Shown here: positions 33,840 through 42,209 of the stretch, piece by piece
Numbering within the stretch: position 1 is the first letter of the stretch
Layout of the letters: each line of letters begins with the position of its first letter
Assembly (NCBI GenBank): GCA_030831945.1
Contig: JAURKC010000004.1
Location: forward strand, 1-64,000
Source of the DNA: Ferruginibacter sp.
Lineage (GTDB): Bacteria; Bacteroidota; Bacteroidia; Chitinophagales; Chitinophagaceae
DNA length: 64,000 nt
Reading direction: 5' to 3'
Position numbers and translations under genes: made by a program
Notes under the pieces: model-generated
Databases searched by the model: none
What the model was told of the DNA's origin: nothing
Seen by the model: only the letters and a program-made list of their open reading frames with translations

Positions 33840-35240
33840 ATGAATAACATGAATAATACTTATGCCGATTTGGTGGACCAAACTTTTAATTTTCCCCAGG
33901 AAGACTTTAAAGTGGTAGATGAGTATTTACAATACAATGGACAAGATATTAAGGCTTTAATTGATAAATATGGCACTCCGCTTAAACTTACTTATTTACC
34001 TAAAATTGGTAAACAAATAAAAAAGGCGAAAGAGATGTTTGCTACAGCTTTCAAAAAGCATAGTTATGAAGGCAAATACAATTATTGTTATTGTACAAAA
34101 AGCTCCCATTTTTCATTTATAGTGGAAGAGGCTTTAAAAAATGATATTCATTTAGAGACTTCCTACGCTTATGATATTGACATCGTTAATAAATTATACG
34201 CAAGAAGGAAGATCAATAAAGACACTTTTATTATCTGTAATGGCTATAAACAAAAACCCTACACCACAAGGATTTCAAGGTTATTAAATAGTGGATTTAA
34301 AAATGTAATACCTATACTTGATAATAAAGAAGAGTTAAAGGCGTATAAATCTGTAAAGACTCCTTTTAAATTGGGTATTAGAGTAGCGGCTGAAGAAGAA
34401 CCTAATTTTCCTTTTTATACGTCGAGATTGGGTATGAGGGCTAAGGATGTATTGGAATTTTATGTAGATGAAATAGAGGGGATGGAGCATAAGTATCAAT
34501 TAAAAATGCTGCATATTTTTTTGAATAAGGGGATTAAAGATGATATCTATTATTGGAGTGAACTCAATAAGGTAATCAATCTTTACTGTCAGCTGAAAAA
34601 AATATGTCCCGAATTAGATTCTATTAATATTGGCGGTGGCTTTCCAATCAAGCATTCACTTGGGTTTGATTACGACTACCAGTTTATGATTAATGAAATT
34701 GTAAGAAATATCAAAGTAGCTTGTAAACGTAATAAGGTTAAAATGCCTAATATTTTTACAGAGTTTGGAAGTTATACAGTAGGAGAGAGTATGGCTCATA
34801 TCTATAGTGTAATTGGTGAGAAGATGCAGAATGATAGAGAAATATGGTACATGATTGACTCATCTTTTATCACTACTTTACCAGATACCTGGGGGATTGG
34901 AGAAAAATTCTTGATGTTGCCTATTAATAAATGGAACGAGGAATACCAGCGGGTAACCCTTGGCGGTATTACCTGTGATAGCCACGATTATTATGACTCA
35001 GAAGAACATATCAATGAAGTATTTCTACCTAAACTTACTAATGGAGAACCCTTATATGTTGGTTTTTTTCATACAGGCGCTTATCAGGATCAAATAAGTG
35101 GATATGGTGGAATCAAACATTGCTTAATTCCTTCTCCCAAGCATATTATATTAGGTCATGATAAAAATGGCAAATTGGTAGATTGGGTGTATGCAAAAGA
35201 ACAGTCAGCACAAAGTATGTTGAAGATTTTAGGATATTAA
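33840..35240 (+). CDS. speA: Biosynthetic arginine decarboxylase, short Bacteroidota form
   Basis: A PLP-dependent decarboxylase that makes agmatine for polyamine synthesis. The 466-residue protein has the alanine-racemase-like barrel: YNYCYCTKSSHFSFIVEEAL near residue 78 contains the PLP lysine, INIGGGFPIKHSLGFDY is the phosphate-binding glycine loop, and IFTEFGSYTVGES follows. The β-domain supplies LGGITCDSHDYY with the catalytic cysteine and YVGFFHTGAYQDQISGYGG. It is shorter than E. coli SpeA (about 650) because it lacks the inserted helical domain. A second ATG at 33849 (MNNTYADL) is an equally possible start. Arginine rather than another diamino acid as substrate is by similarity. Confidence 0.87.
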   Translation: MNNMNNTYADLVDQTFNFPQEDFKVVDEYLQYNGQDIKALIDKYGTPLKLTYLPKIGKQIKKAKEMFATAFKKHSYEGKYNYCYCTKSSHFSFIVEEALKNDIHLETSYAYDIDIVNKLYARRKINKDTFIICNGYKQKPYTTRISRLLNSGFKNVIPILDNKEELKAYKSVKTPFKLGIRVAAEEEPNFPFYTSRLGMRAKDVLEFYVDEIEGMEHKYQLKMLHIFLNKGIKDDIYYWSELNKVINLYCQLKKICPELDSINIGGGFPIKHSLGFDYDYQFMINEIVRNIKVACKRNKVKMPNIFTEFGSYTVGESMAHIYSVIGEKMQNDREIWYMIDSSFITTLPDTWGIGEKFLMLPINKWNEEYQRVTLGGITCDSHDYYDSEEHINEVFLPKLTNGEPLYVGFFHTGAYQDQISGYGGIKHCLIPSPKHIILGHDKNGKLVDWVYAKEQSAQSMLKILGY

Positions 35241-35260
35241 AATGATTAGTATAAATAGGA

Positions 35261-35289
35261 AAGGATGGCAATTAGCCATCCTTTTTTAA
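35261..35289. terminator. Bidirectional terminator between speA and the secreted unknown gene
   Basis: AAGGATGGC (35261-35269) pairs with GCCATCCTT (35275-35283) over a five-base loop, with a T run on the plus strand. It lies between two converging genes and may serve both. Confidence 0.85.
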
Positions 35290-35313
35290 TTTAATCTATT
35301 TTAATCATTAGGT

Positions 35314-36576
35314 TTATTTCTTTTTGACTCGATACTTTTTGTTGACCTTAGGATTATTAAAATAATCATCTAGTTGCTTACTATTCAATTTTTCATCTGA
35401 AAAAGGAATGTCAATTAATTGAATTTGCATTTGTTTAATTTCATCTTTTATTTTCTTTTCCTTCTGTAAAATATCAGAATCTCTATCACCCACCAGCACA
35501 TTGTCTTTTAAAAGATATTCTAATCTTTTAATGCTATTTCTAATCAGTAAAGCTGTATTTTGATCAGAAGTGACATTCGGTGCCGTGGCTTCTTTTACTG
35601 GAACCAAGGCTACACCAATGCTGGGTAAAATTTTTCCGACAGTTTTTTGGTCAACATTAGGAAGAGATGAAAATACCGTTCCTCCCAAACCAGTAGCAGC
35701 AGAACCCAAGTCAAAGGCTGTTCTGTTCTTTTTTGTTTTTTTAATTTTTTCGTCTGTTAGCTTGAAACTACTTTTTAATTGAACAATGTAATTCGTTACT
35801 TGTTTTCTAAGCTCTTCAAATTCAATTACCCTTTGTGGATAGTTTATATTGTCTTTTACATAAATTTTAATGATAGTAGTATCTCTAATATTAAATTTGG
35901 TTATCCCCACAAAAAATAATTCTAACATTTTTATCTTCTCTTTATCACTATCTTTTATAAAATCGAAAGGGATAAACCAGGTGTATTCATCATTACATTT
36001 AGTTACGCTGGTAAGAGATTTTGCTGGATAGTTACTGAAATAGGTAATTTCATCAATAGGGAAACTTCCATTATCGCATTGTAGTTTAAAATTAATGGTA
36101 TCACCTTCATCTGCATAAACTACATTGGTTACCGTTGGTTTAATGACTGAAGGGATAATCTCGGTATTAAAAAATAGGAGACTAAAAGAAGTATCGATAT
36201 GCTCGAGCGGATTGTTTAAATTTTGAATTCCAATTTTTACTTTATACTCGTAATCATATTTTAATTTACCAGAAAGAAAAAATGATTTTTCAGCTTTAAA
36301 AGTTAGTAGACCTGTTTCTCTATTAATTTTTACACCAACCGGTGAATTTTTTAAATACCAATAATATTTGGAGGGGTCCTCCTTGTTTATTTCAAAATCA
36401 TAAGACAAAGTGGAATCAACATGGAGCGTGAAATATGGATTAATATTTTTAATTCTCAATATGGTATCCGTATTGATTACAACCTCCTTGATGGTTGAAT
36501 CAGTTAAAATCTGAGCCTGAGAAGAAATAGAAAAAACAAAAAATAGCGCCGTAAGGATGCCTTTATTAATACCCAT
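35314..36576 (-). CDS. Secreted protein of unknown function with cadherin-like strands
   Basis: From the ATG at 36576 the product has 420 residues and a signal peptide (GINKGILTALFFVFSISSQAQ). The frame extends to 36633, but that adds a non-signal N-terminus. The first half is β-rich and contains WYLKNSPVGVKINRETGLLTF, which resembles Ig/cadherin-like putative-Ig domains (x-G-x-x-x-D-x-x-T-G-x-[IL]-x-W/F). The second half is helical and charged (FEELRKQVTNYIVQLKSSFKLTDEKIKKT and IKRLEYLLKD) with a small glycine-rich patch, FDLGSAATGLGGTVFSSLP. I do not recognise the family. The combination suggests a cell-surface protein. Confidence 0.7.
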   Translation of the reverse strand: MGINKGILTALFFVFSISSQAQILTDSTIKEVVINTDTILRIKNINPYFTLHVDSTLSYDFEINKEDPSKYYWYLKNSPVGVKINRETGLLTFKAEKSFFLSGKLKYDYEYKVKIGIQNLNNPLEHIDTSFSLLFFNTEIIPSVIKPTVTNVVYADEGDTINFKLQCDNGSFPIDEITYFSNYPAKSLTSVTKCNDEYTWFIPFDFIKDSDKEKIKMLELFFVGITKFNIRDTTIIKIYVKDNINYPQRVIEFEELRKQVTNYIVQLKSSFKLTDEKIKKTKKNRTAFDLGSAATGLGGTVFSSLPNVDQKTVGKILPSIGVALVPVKEATAPNVTSDQNTALLIRNSIKRLEYLLKDNVLVGDRDSDILQKEKKIKDEIKQMQIQLIDIPFSDEKLNSKQLDDYFNNPKVNKKYRVKKK

Positions 36577-36799
36577 GATTTTGATTGTATTCAGTAGAAT
36601 AAAATTACAAGTTTTTAATATAAAAATTTGCACTCATCAAAAGAATCTTCTGTTTTTAACTAAATGTATGCAAATTCATCGAATGGTTGTAGAAATTACA
36701 ATAGTTTGACTTGTTAAATTTTTATTATTCAATTAAAAACTTAGTCGCTTAATTGGATTGAAGTGTGTAAATTTGTAATTCTAATAAAAATTTTATTAT

Positions 36800-37216
36800 A
36801 TGTATCCAGCAGAAATTGTACTCCCAATGAAAGAGGAGTTAACAGAAAATGGTTTTGAAGAAATGTTGACCGCTTCGGAAGTAGATGAAAAATTATCAAG
36901 CGAAGGAACCACTTTAGTGGTGATCAATTCGGTTTGTGGCTGTAGTGCAGGTACTGCTCGCCCAGGAGTTTTAATGGCTGTTCACAATAGTGAAAAGAAG
37001 CCTAAATTACTAACGACCAGCTTTGCAGGCTTTGACGTTGACGCAGTAAAAAAAATCAGAGAACATCTTTTGCCTTATCCTCCCTCATCTCCATCAATCG
37101 CTTTATTTAAAAATGGCCAATTGGTACATTTTATTGAAAGACATAATATTGAAGGAAGAAGTGCTCAAATGATCGCTGCAAACCTTATTGGAGCTTTTGA
37201 GGAGCATTGCAACTAA
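36800..37216 (+). CDS. brxB: Bacilliredoxin (BrxA/BrxB family)
   Basis: A 138-residue thioredoxin-fold protein of the YphP/YqiW (DUF1094) family. The redox motif is C-G-C in INSVCGCSAGTARPGV (about 48-63), the bacilliredoxin signature. PYPPSSPSIALFKNGQLVHFIERHNIEGR marks the rest of the fold. In Bacillus these proteins remove bacillithiol from mixed disulfides. Whether this organism makes bacillithiol is not shown here, although some Bacteroidota do. It is monocistronic with its own terminator. Confidence 0.93.
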   Translation: MYPAEIVLPMKEELTENGFEEMLTASEVDEKLSSEGTTLVVINSVCGCSAGTARPGVLMAVHNSEKKPKLLTTSFAGFDVDAVKKIREHLLPYPPSSPSIALFKNGQLVHFIERHNIEGRSAQMIAANLIGAFEEHCN

Positions 37217-37241
37217 ATTATATTTTGAATTATAAATAGGT

Positions 37242-37272
37242 AAATCCTGCAGTTCAAAGCTGCAGGATTTTT
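37242..37272 (+). terminator. Terminator after brxB
   Basis: AAATCCTGCA (37242-37251) pairs with TGCAGGATTT (37261-37270) and leads into further T residues. Confidence 0.88.
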
Positions 37273-37366
37273 CATTCTACTTATTCCTATCAATTTACTT
37301 AAGCAATTACCTAAAATTATTGAAAATCATCCTTTCACTCTCACGGTATGCGGAGCGTAAAATCGG

Positions 37367-37374
37367 TATATTTG
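37367..37374 (+). promoter_or_regulatory. -7 box before lgt
   Basis: TATATTTG is an exact TAnnTTTG match, 36 bases before the lgt ATG. Confidence 0.45.
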
Positions 37375-37410
37375 AATATCTTGCAGTCCATATATTAAAT
37401 TCATATTATA

Positions 37411-38745
37411 ATGTATCCTAATTTATATTACCTATTTAAAGATTTTTTTGGTGTAGAGTGGGAGTTGCTTAAAATTCTAAACACATTTGGATTAATGGTT
37501 GCCACTGGTTTTATAGTAGCGGCGGTGGTCATCAATAGTGAACTGAAGCGAAAGGAGAAACAGGGACTTCTTTTTCCTAGGGAAGAATATATTACCATTG
37601 GAAAACCTGCTTCTTTTTTAGATTTACTGATCAATTTTGTTGTTGGCTTTGGATTTGGTTTTAAATTTTTAGGGTTAGTAGTAAATAAACCTGTAGATAT
37701 TAGTCCCCAAGCCTATATATTTTCTTCTGAAGGAAGTCTTATTGGCGGATTATTACTCGCTATGCTGCTTACTGGATTGAAGTGGTGGGAAAAGGATAAG
37801 CAAAAATTAAAATCTCCCGAAAAAAGAAGTATTCGTATTTGGCCTCATGATAGAGTAGGTGACATCGTAATTATCGCATTAATTTTTGGTATTTTAGGGG
37901 CAAAACTCTTCGATAATCTAGAGAACTGGGATGATTTTATTGCACATCCAATAGATAGAATCTTTTCTGCTGGTGGTTTAACTTTTTACGGAGGTTTAAT
38001 TTGTGCGGGTATAGCTATTTGCGTTTTCGCTGTAAAAAAGGGTATTAAACTGATACATCTTATTGATTCGATCACTTTAGCCATGTTACTAGCCTATGCG
38101 GTTGGTAGAATCGGGTGCCAATTATCGGGAGATGGTGACTGGGGAGTCTATAATAGTGCCTACATAACAGATAGCAGTGGCAAGGTGGTACCTGCTCAAA
38201 AAGGTGCATTTGAAGCTCAATTAGAGCTCCATAAGACTTATTTCTTAGATGGAATGGTACTAGATCCAGGCAAAAACTCCCCAACCTATGTTACGGATAG
38301 GAAGAGTTCGAGTCTTCAATTGGTTCCTAGAATTGAGGTAAAAGCCTTTGCTTTTATTCCTAATTGGATGGTTGCTTATAATTACCCTCATAATGTTAAT
38401 AATGATGGTATCTTAATTCCAGGTAATACGGAGGATTATAATAGGGTACTACCACTACCGGTTTTTCCTACTCCATTTTATGAAACCGTCATTTGTACTT
38501 TGTTATTTTTAGTCCTTTGGATATTCAGGTCAAAGATTAAAACAGCTGGAATAATTTCTGGTATTTATTTCATTATCAATGGTTTAGAAAGATTTGCTGT
38601 AGAAAAAATTAGAGTAAATAATCAGTATCATTTTTGGGGAATTCATCCTAGTCAGGCTGAAATTATTTCATTTTGTTTGATCCTATTTGGACTTTTTATT
38701 CTAATTAAGGTTCAATTAAAGGCTGCCGCTACTAATGAAGGGTAA
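37411..38745 (+). CDS. lgt: Prolipoprotein diacylglyceryl transferase, Bacteroidota type
   Basis: Lgt transfers diacylglycerol from phosphatidylglycerol to the lipobox cysteine of prolipoproteins. The 444-residue inner-membrane protein has seven or so helices. Lgt core motifs are GGLTFYGGLICAG (about 189-201) and YAVGRIGCQLSGDGDWGVY near residue 230, where most bacteria have GRIGNFxNGE. The C-terminal YFIINGLERFAVEKIRVN is conserved. A long, mainly soluble insertion between the last motifs (YITDSSGKVVPAQKG to PLPVFPTPFYE) makes it longer than the usual 260-300 residues, as is common in Bacteroidota. Confidence 0.93.
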   Translation: MYPNLYYLFKDFFGVEWELLKILNTFGLMVATGFIVAAVVINSELKRKEKQGLLFPREEYITIGKPASFLDLLINFVVGFGFGFKFLGLVVNKPVDISPQAYIFSSEGSLIGGLLLAMLLTGLKWWEKDKQKLKSPEKRSIRIWPHDRVGDIVIIALIFGILGAKLFDNLENWDDFIAHPIDRIFSAGGLTFYGGLICAGIAICVFAVKKGIKLIHLIDSITLAMLLAYAVGRIGCQLSGDGDWGVYNSAYITDSSGKVVPAQKGAFEAQLELHKTYFLDGMVLDPGKNSPTYVTDRKSSSLQLVPRIEVKAFAFIPNWMVAYNYPHNVNNDGILIPGNTEDYNRVLPLPVFPTPFYETVICTLLFLVLWIFRSKIKTAGIISGIYFIINGLERFAVEKIRVNNQYHFWGIHPSQAEIISFCLILFGLFILIKVQLKAAATNEG

Positions 38746-38810
38746 AACATTTTTACCTATCGGTAATGGTAATTTGGGTCTTTTTATGATTATTTTTAAT
38801 TGAGCTTTTT

Positions 38811-38818
38811 TATATTTG
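38811..38818 (+). promoter_or_regulatory. -7 box before yajQ
   Basis: TATATTTG is an exact TAnnTTTG match, 28 bases before the ATG. Confidence 0.45.
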
Positions 38819-38846
38819 TAACTGTATAATAATTAATATTTCTCCT

Positions 38847-39338
38847 ATGCCATCATTTGACTTTGCCAGTAAGGTTGATTTACAAACCCTTGATAATGCG
38901 ATCAATACCGTTAGTAAGGAAATAACTAATCGATTCGATTTTAAGGGGTCTCACGTTGTAATAGAATTGAATAAAAAAGATTTTAAGGTAAATCTAGAAG
39001 CAGACAGCGAAATGAAGCTTAACCAGATTACCGATGTGCTAATTAGTAGGAGTATGAAGCAGGGTTTGGCTGCTGAAATTTATGATTTGAGTAAAGAAGC
39101 CCATCAAAGTGGTAAAGTAGTCAAAAAAGAAGTGATCGTTAGAAACGGTATTAAGCAAGAAGATGCCAAAAAAATTGTGAAATTAATCAAGGATAGTGGG
39201 CTTAAAGTGCAAGTTGCTATAATGGATGATATTATCCGGGTGACGGGGAAAAAAATTGATGATTTACAGGATGTAATTCAGGATTCTAAGAGCTGGAATA
39301 TTGGCATTGCGCTACAGCAAACCAATATGAAGAGCTAA
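38847..39338 (+). CDS. yajQ: YajQ family nucleotide-binding protein (UPF0234)
   Basis: The full-length 163-residue YajQ protein has two ferredoxin-like halves. It starts MPSFDFASKVDLQTLDNAINTV, followed by EITNRFDFKGSHVVIEL, and closes with DSKSWNIGIALQQTNMKS, all diagnostic. YajQ proteins bind nucleotides or RNA, and a Xanthomonas member binds cyclic di-GMP and acts with a LysR regulator. It is flanked by lgt and rpmE2 but with its own promoter-like box. The family is certain and the ligand is not. Confidence 0.95.
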   Translation: MPSFDFASKVDLQTLDNAINTVSKEITNRFDFKGSHVVIELNKKDFKVNLEADSEMKLNQITDVLISRSMKQGLAAEIYDLSKEAHQSGKVVKKEVIVRNGIKQEDAKKIVKLIKDSGLKVQVAIMDDIIRVTGKKIDDLQDVIQDSKSWNIGIALQQTNMKS

Positions 39339-39360
39339 ATACCGTATTTTATACCTGTAT

Positions 39361-39392
39361 TTTGGTTAATTAATTAAATAAACCTACATTTG
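39361..39392 (+). promoter_or_regulatory. Promoter of rpmE2
   Basis: TTTG (39361-39364) and TACATTTG (39385-39392) are separated by 20 bases, a near-perfect Bacteroidota promoter, with a leader of about 40 bases. Confidence 0.75.
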
Positions 39393-39441
39393 CACTCTTA
39401 AAAAATAGCATGGCAAAATCCATGCACAAACAATTATAATT

Positions 39442-39699
39442 ATGAAAAAAGATTTGCATCCAAAGAATTATCGTTTTGTGATTTTCAAAGACATGAGTAA
39501 TGGTACTACTTTTCTAAGTCGTTCAACTGCTAACTCAAATGAAACAGTGAAACACGAAGACGGAAATGAATATCCTGTAATTAAATTGGAGATTTCTAAT
39601 ACTTCTCATCCATTTTATACTGGTAAGAATGTATTGGTTGATACTGCAGGTCGTATTGATAAATTCAAAAAACGTTACGAAAAGAAAGCAGGAGTATAA
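39442..39699 (+). CDS. rpmE2: 50S ribosomal protein L31, type B (zinc-independent)
   Basis: The 85-residue protein is the longer B-type L31 ([20 protein letters not shown], then [24 protein letters not shown] with the ending [12 protein letters not shown]). It lacks the CxxC zinc motif of type A. In bacteria with both forms, B replaces A when zinc is scarce. In Bacteroidota B is often the only copy. Its strong promoter and terminator form a single-gene unit. Confidence 0.97.
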   Translation: MKKDLHPKNYRFVIFKDMSNGTTFLSRSTANSNETVKHEDGNEYPVIKLEISNTSHPFYTGKNVLVDTAGRIDKFKKRYEKKAGV

Positions 39700-39737
39700 T
39701 CTATTCCCAATTCTACTTTTCTTTACTATAATTTATT

Positions 39738-39767
39738 TCCCTTCGGTTTTCCGGGGGGATTTTTTTT
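39738..39767 (+). terminator. Terminator after rpmE2
   Basis: TCCCTTCGG (39738-39746) pairs with CCGGGGGGA (39751-39759), with two G-T wobbles and a TTTT loop, then a run of eight T residues. Confidence 0.88.
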
Positions 39768-39835
39768 AGGACTACTCTGAATGGTATACCACCACTCCAT
39801 CAATATTTTTATTTTTATTTGATTAATTTTGAACA

Positions 39836-40897
39836 GTGAAAATAATACTAGATGATACCAATGTAAAGCAGGCCTTATATCCTTTTTCAGCAAATCGCCA
39901 TGCAGCGGATATCAGAATAGGTATTTTGACTATCAGAGAAAAATGGTCTTTTTTACATCGATTTCAAGTTGAAACAGCTAGTGGATCTTTTTTTCTTGAC
40001 AATTCCCCTGATCCCAATAGTTCCGTAGCAATTTTTGATGCTAATTTAATCCCTACGCTAGATTGGCTGAATGGCTTAACCTCTCCAATTCTTAGTAAAA
40101 ATATCGTAGAGAGCGATTCAATTAGACAATTAAATTATCCTTGGCAAATATTTCAATATAATGATTGGGCAATTCGCAAGGATTTTGAAATGATCACTAA
40201 TGGAAGACATTCTCAACCCATTCCTCCTTCTAATCGTGTTATGGGTAATGAAAATATCTTCTTGGAGGAAGGTGCAAGGGTTGAGCATACTATTCTAAAT
40301 GCGTCTACTGGTCCTATTTATATTGGTAAAAACGCGGAGATAATGGAAGGTTGTATGGTTCGTGGTCCATTTGCCTTATGTGAAGGTGCAGTTTTGAAAA
40401 TGGGTGCAAAGGTATATGGAGCTACTACGATTGGTCCCTATTGTGTAGCTGCTGGTGAAATTAAAAATTCAGTACTCTTTAATCATAGTAATAAGGCACA
40501 TGATGGTTATTTAGGGGATAGTGTAATTGGATCTTGGTGTAATTTAGGAGCTGGAACTACTAATTCTAATCTTAAAAACACTGCAGGTCCGGTGAAGGTA
40601 TGGTTCAATGCTGCTAGCGAATATATTTCAGTGGGAGATAAGTGTGGACTTTTAATGGGTGATTATAGTAGATCAGCTATTAATACCTCCTTTACTACTG
40701 GTTCTGTGATAGGTTTGTGTTGCCATATTTTTGGAGATTATTTTCCTCCAAAGCTGGTAGCTAATTTTACCTGGGGAAAAGAAAGGTATATTTTTGATAA
40801 AATGTTGGTGGATATCAATAATTGGAAAAAATTGAAAGGATCAAAACTAACTGAACAAGAGACGGAAACTTTACAACAACTTTATTCGCAACTTTAA
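39836..40897 (+). CDS. GlmU-like sugar nucleotidyltransferase/acyltransferase
   Basis: A 353-residue protein starting at GTG (39836), just before IILDDTNVKQALYPFS. The first 100 or so residues form an unusual, reduced nucleotidyltransferase-like domain (NRHAADIRIGILTIREKW). From about residue 140 a left-handed β-helix begins with hexapeptide-type repeats (GPIYIGKNAEIMEGCMVRGP, AVLKMGAKVYGATTIGPYCV, GEIKNSVLFNHSNKAHDGYLGDSVIGSWCNLGAGTTNSNLK). This matches the Bacteroidota GlmU-family putative sugar nucleotidyl transferases. The classical GlmU motif LxAGxGTRM is absent, so its pyrophosphorylase activity is uncertain. tpiA follows 9 bases after its stop. Confidence 0.85.
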   Translation: MKIILDDTNVKQALYPFSANRHAADIRIGILTIREKWSFLHRFQVETASGSFFLDNSPDPNSSVAIFDANLIPTLDWLNGLTSPILSKNIVESDSIRQLNYPWQIFQYNDWAIRKDFEMITNGRHSQPIPPSNRVMGNENIFLEEGARVEHTILNASTGPIYIGKNAEIMEGCMVRGPFALCEGAVLKMGAKVYGATTIGPYCVAAGEIKNSVLFNHSNKAHDGYLGDSVIGSWCNLGAGTTNSNLKNTAGPVKVWFNAASEYISVGDKCGLLMGDYSRSAINTSFTTGSVIGLCCHIFGDYFPPKLVANFTWGKERYIFDKMLVDINNWKKLKGSKLTEQETETLQQLYSQL

Positions 40898-40906
40898 ATA
40901 CATAAA

Positions 40907-41668
40907 ATGAGAAAACAAATCGCAGCAGCTAACTGGAAAATGAACTTAAGCCTTGAGAAGGCAGCAACTTTAATGACCGACTTATTGGCAAGTCCAATAG
41001 AATTAAGCTCCAATCAAGAAGCAGTTTTTGGTGTTCCCTTTCCTTATTTGACAAATATTAACCAACAAATTGCTGGCAAAAAGCAGTTTTCTTTGGCAGC
41101 ACAAAATTGCTCTAATAAGCCATCAGGTGCCTATACTGGTGAAGTCAGTGTAGAAATGTTAAAAAGTATTCATGTGCCTTATGTAATTATTGGACATAGT
41201 GAGCGAAGAGAATATTTTAATGAATCCAATGCTGTACTTGCTGAGAAAGTAAATATTTGCTTTGAAGCGGGTTTAAAACCAATTTTCTGTTGTGGTGAGG
41301 CATTACAAATTCGTGAGGCAGGTACTCAAAATAGTTATGTTGAAAATCAGTTAAAGGAAAGTCTTTTTCATTTAACTGCTGATCAATTGAAAGGCTTTGT
41401 AATTGCTTATGAGCCAATTTGGGCAATTGGTACTGGAAAAACTGCCACTAGTGAACAAGCGCAAGAAATGCACGCCCATATTAGAAATGTATTGTCTGCA
41501 AAATATGGTAGTGAAGTAGCCAATAGTATTTCAATCTTATACGGCGGAAGTGTGAAAGCGGCTAACGCAAAAGAAATATTCGGCCAACCAGATGTAGACG
41601 GAGGTTTAGTTGGCGGTGCCTCATTGATAGCAGCTGAATTCTCAGCTATTATCAATAGTTTAAAATAG
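40907..41668 (+). CDS. tpiA: Triose-phosphate isomerase
   Basis: Interconverts dihydroxyacetone phosphate and glyceraldehyde-3-phosphate. The 253-residue TIM barrel has AANWKMNLS (substrate lysine at about 12), the catalytic histidine in IIGHSERREYF, the catalytic glutamate in IAYEPIWAIGTGKTA, and the phosphate-binding ISILYGGSVKAAN and DGGLVGGASL. It is co-directional with the GlmU-like gene 9 bases upstream. Confidence 0.98.
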   Translation: MRKQIAAANWKMNLSLEKAATLMTDLLASPIELSSNQEAVFGVPFPYLTNINQQIAGKKQFSLAAQNCSNKPSGAYTGEVSVEMLKSIHVPYVIIGHSERREYFNESNAVLAEKVNICFEAGLKPIFCCGEALQIREAGTQNSYVENQLKESLFHLTADQLKGFVIAYEPIWAIGTGKTATSEQAQEMHAHIRNVLSAKYGSEVANSISILYGGSVKAANAKEIFGQPDVDGGLVGGASLIAAEFSAIINSLK

Positions 41669-41683
41669 GGGAAGAAAAAGGGA

Positions 41684-41839
41684 TTACATTAAATCCATGG
41701 CCTTTGCAAAGAAAGTTACATTAAAGGGAAGAACCATGGAACAGTAACCGCCCCCCACTTTATAAACAAAAACAGATGCAACTAAAGATGCAAAAAATAA
41801 TGCCCAATATAAGCCGGTAGATTTCTTTGTATTTTCCAT
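41684..41839 (-). CDS. Small single-helix membrane protein (51 residues), unknown function
   Basis: Taking the ATG at 41839, the product is MENTKKSTGLYWALFFASL and onward, with one transmembrane helix (about 10-28), then KVGGGYCSMVLPFNVTFFAKAMDLM. It is preceded on the minus strand by an exact -7 box, TACTTTTG (41864-41857), 18 bases before the ATG, which supports this start over the longer frame from 41929. Sequence, promoter and low charge all look like a genuine small gene, and I recall similar short proteins in Chitinophagaceae. The function is unknown. Confidence 0.7.
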   Translation of the reverse strand: MENTKKSTGLYWALFFASLVASVFVYKVGGGYCSMVLPFNVTFFAKAMDLM

Positions 41840-41856
41840 TGTGATAATAATTTTTG

Positions 41857-41864
41857 CAAAAGTA
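41857..41864 (-). promoter_or_regulatory. -7 box for the 51-residue membrane protein
   Basis: On the minus strand TACTTTTG is an exact TAnnTTTG match, 18 bases before the ATG at 41839. Confidence 0.5.
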
Positions 41865-42209
41865 GGGCAAATCCTACTAATTTTTAAATGTGGTAAGCGA
41901 TATTTTAAAATTTTGTGGCGATAGCCCATATTTTGACCTATCGCTTACCTTTTTCATTTTCTCTATAGACCCTATTTCTCATTGGAGATTATTGTTTTAT
42001 ATAACTCTTAATGTTGAGCAAACCAATCTGGTTAGTGCTTTGAAATATACTTTTAATGGATGCCTTTTTATTGTTGGCAAATGTTTGGAAGTATTGCTCA
42101 AAAGAAATTAAAAGTTGATATTTTATTACTAGAACCTATTCCGGAGGAGCTTACACTAAGTTTGAATATTTTATTATAAGAACGACTGAAATATATTTTC
42201 TTTGGGTTA
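41865..42209. other. Region upstream of the sugar transferase relic
   Basis: About 345 bases with short hydrophobic open frames on the plus strand (for example 41890-42111) and a possible segment KVDILLLEPIPEELTLSLN ending in a TAA near 42177. These could be eroded N-terminal parts of the same transferase, but I cannot align them to a family. Confidence 0.4.

Noticed and set aside
41890..42111. Open frame of 73 codons with hydrophobic segments upstream of the sugar-transferase relic
   Set aside because: It could be an eroded N-terminal membrane part, but I see no family motif and no promoter, so it was not called a gene.
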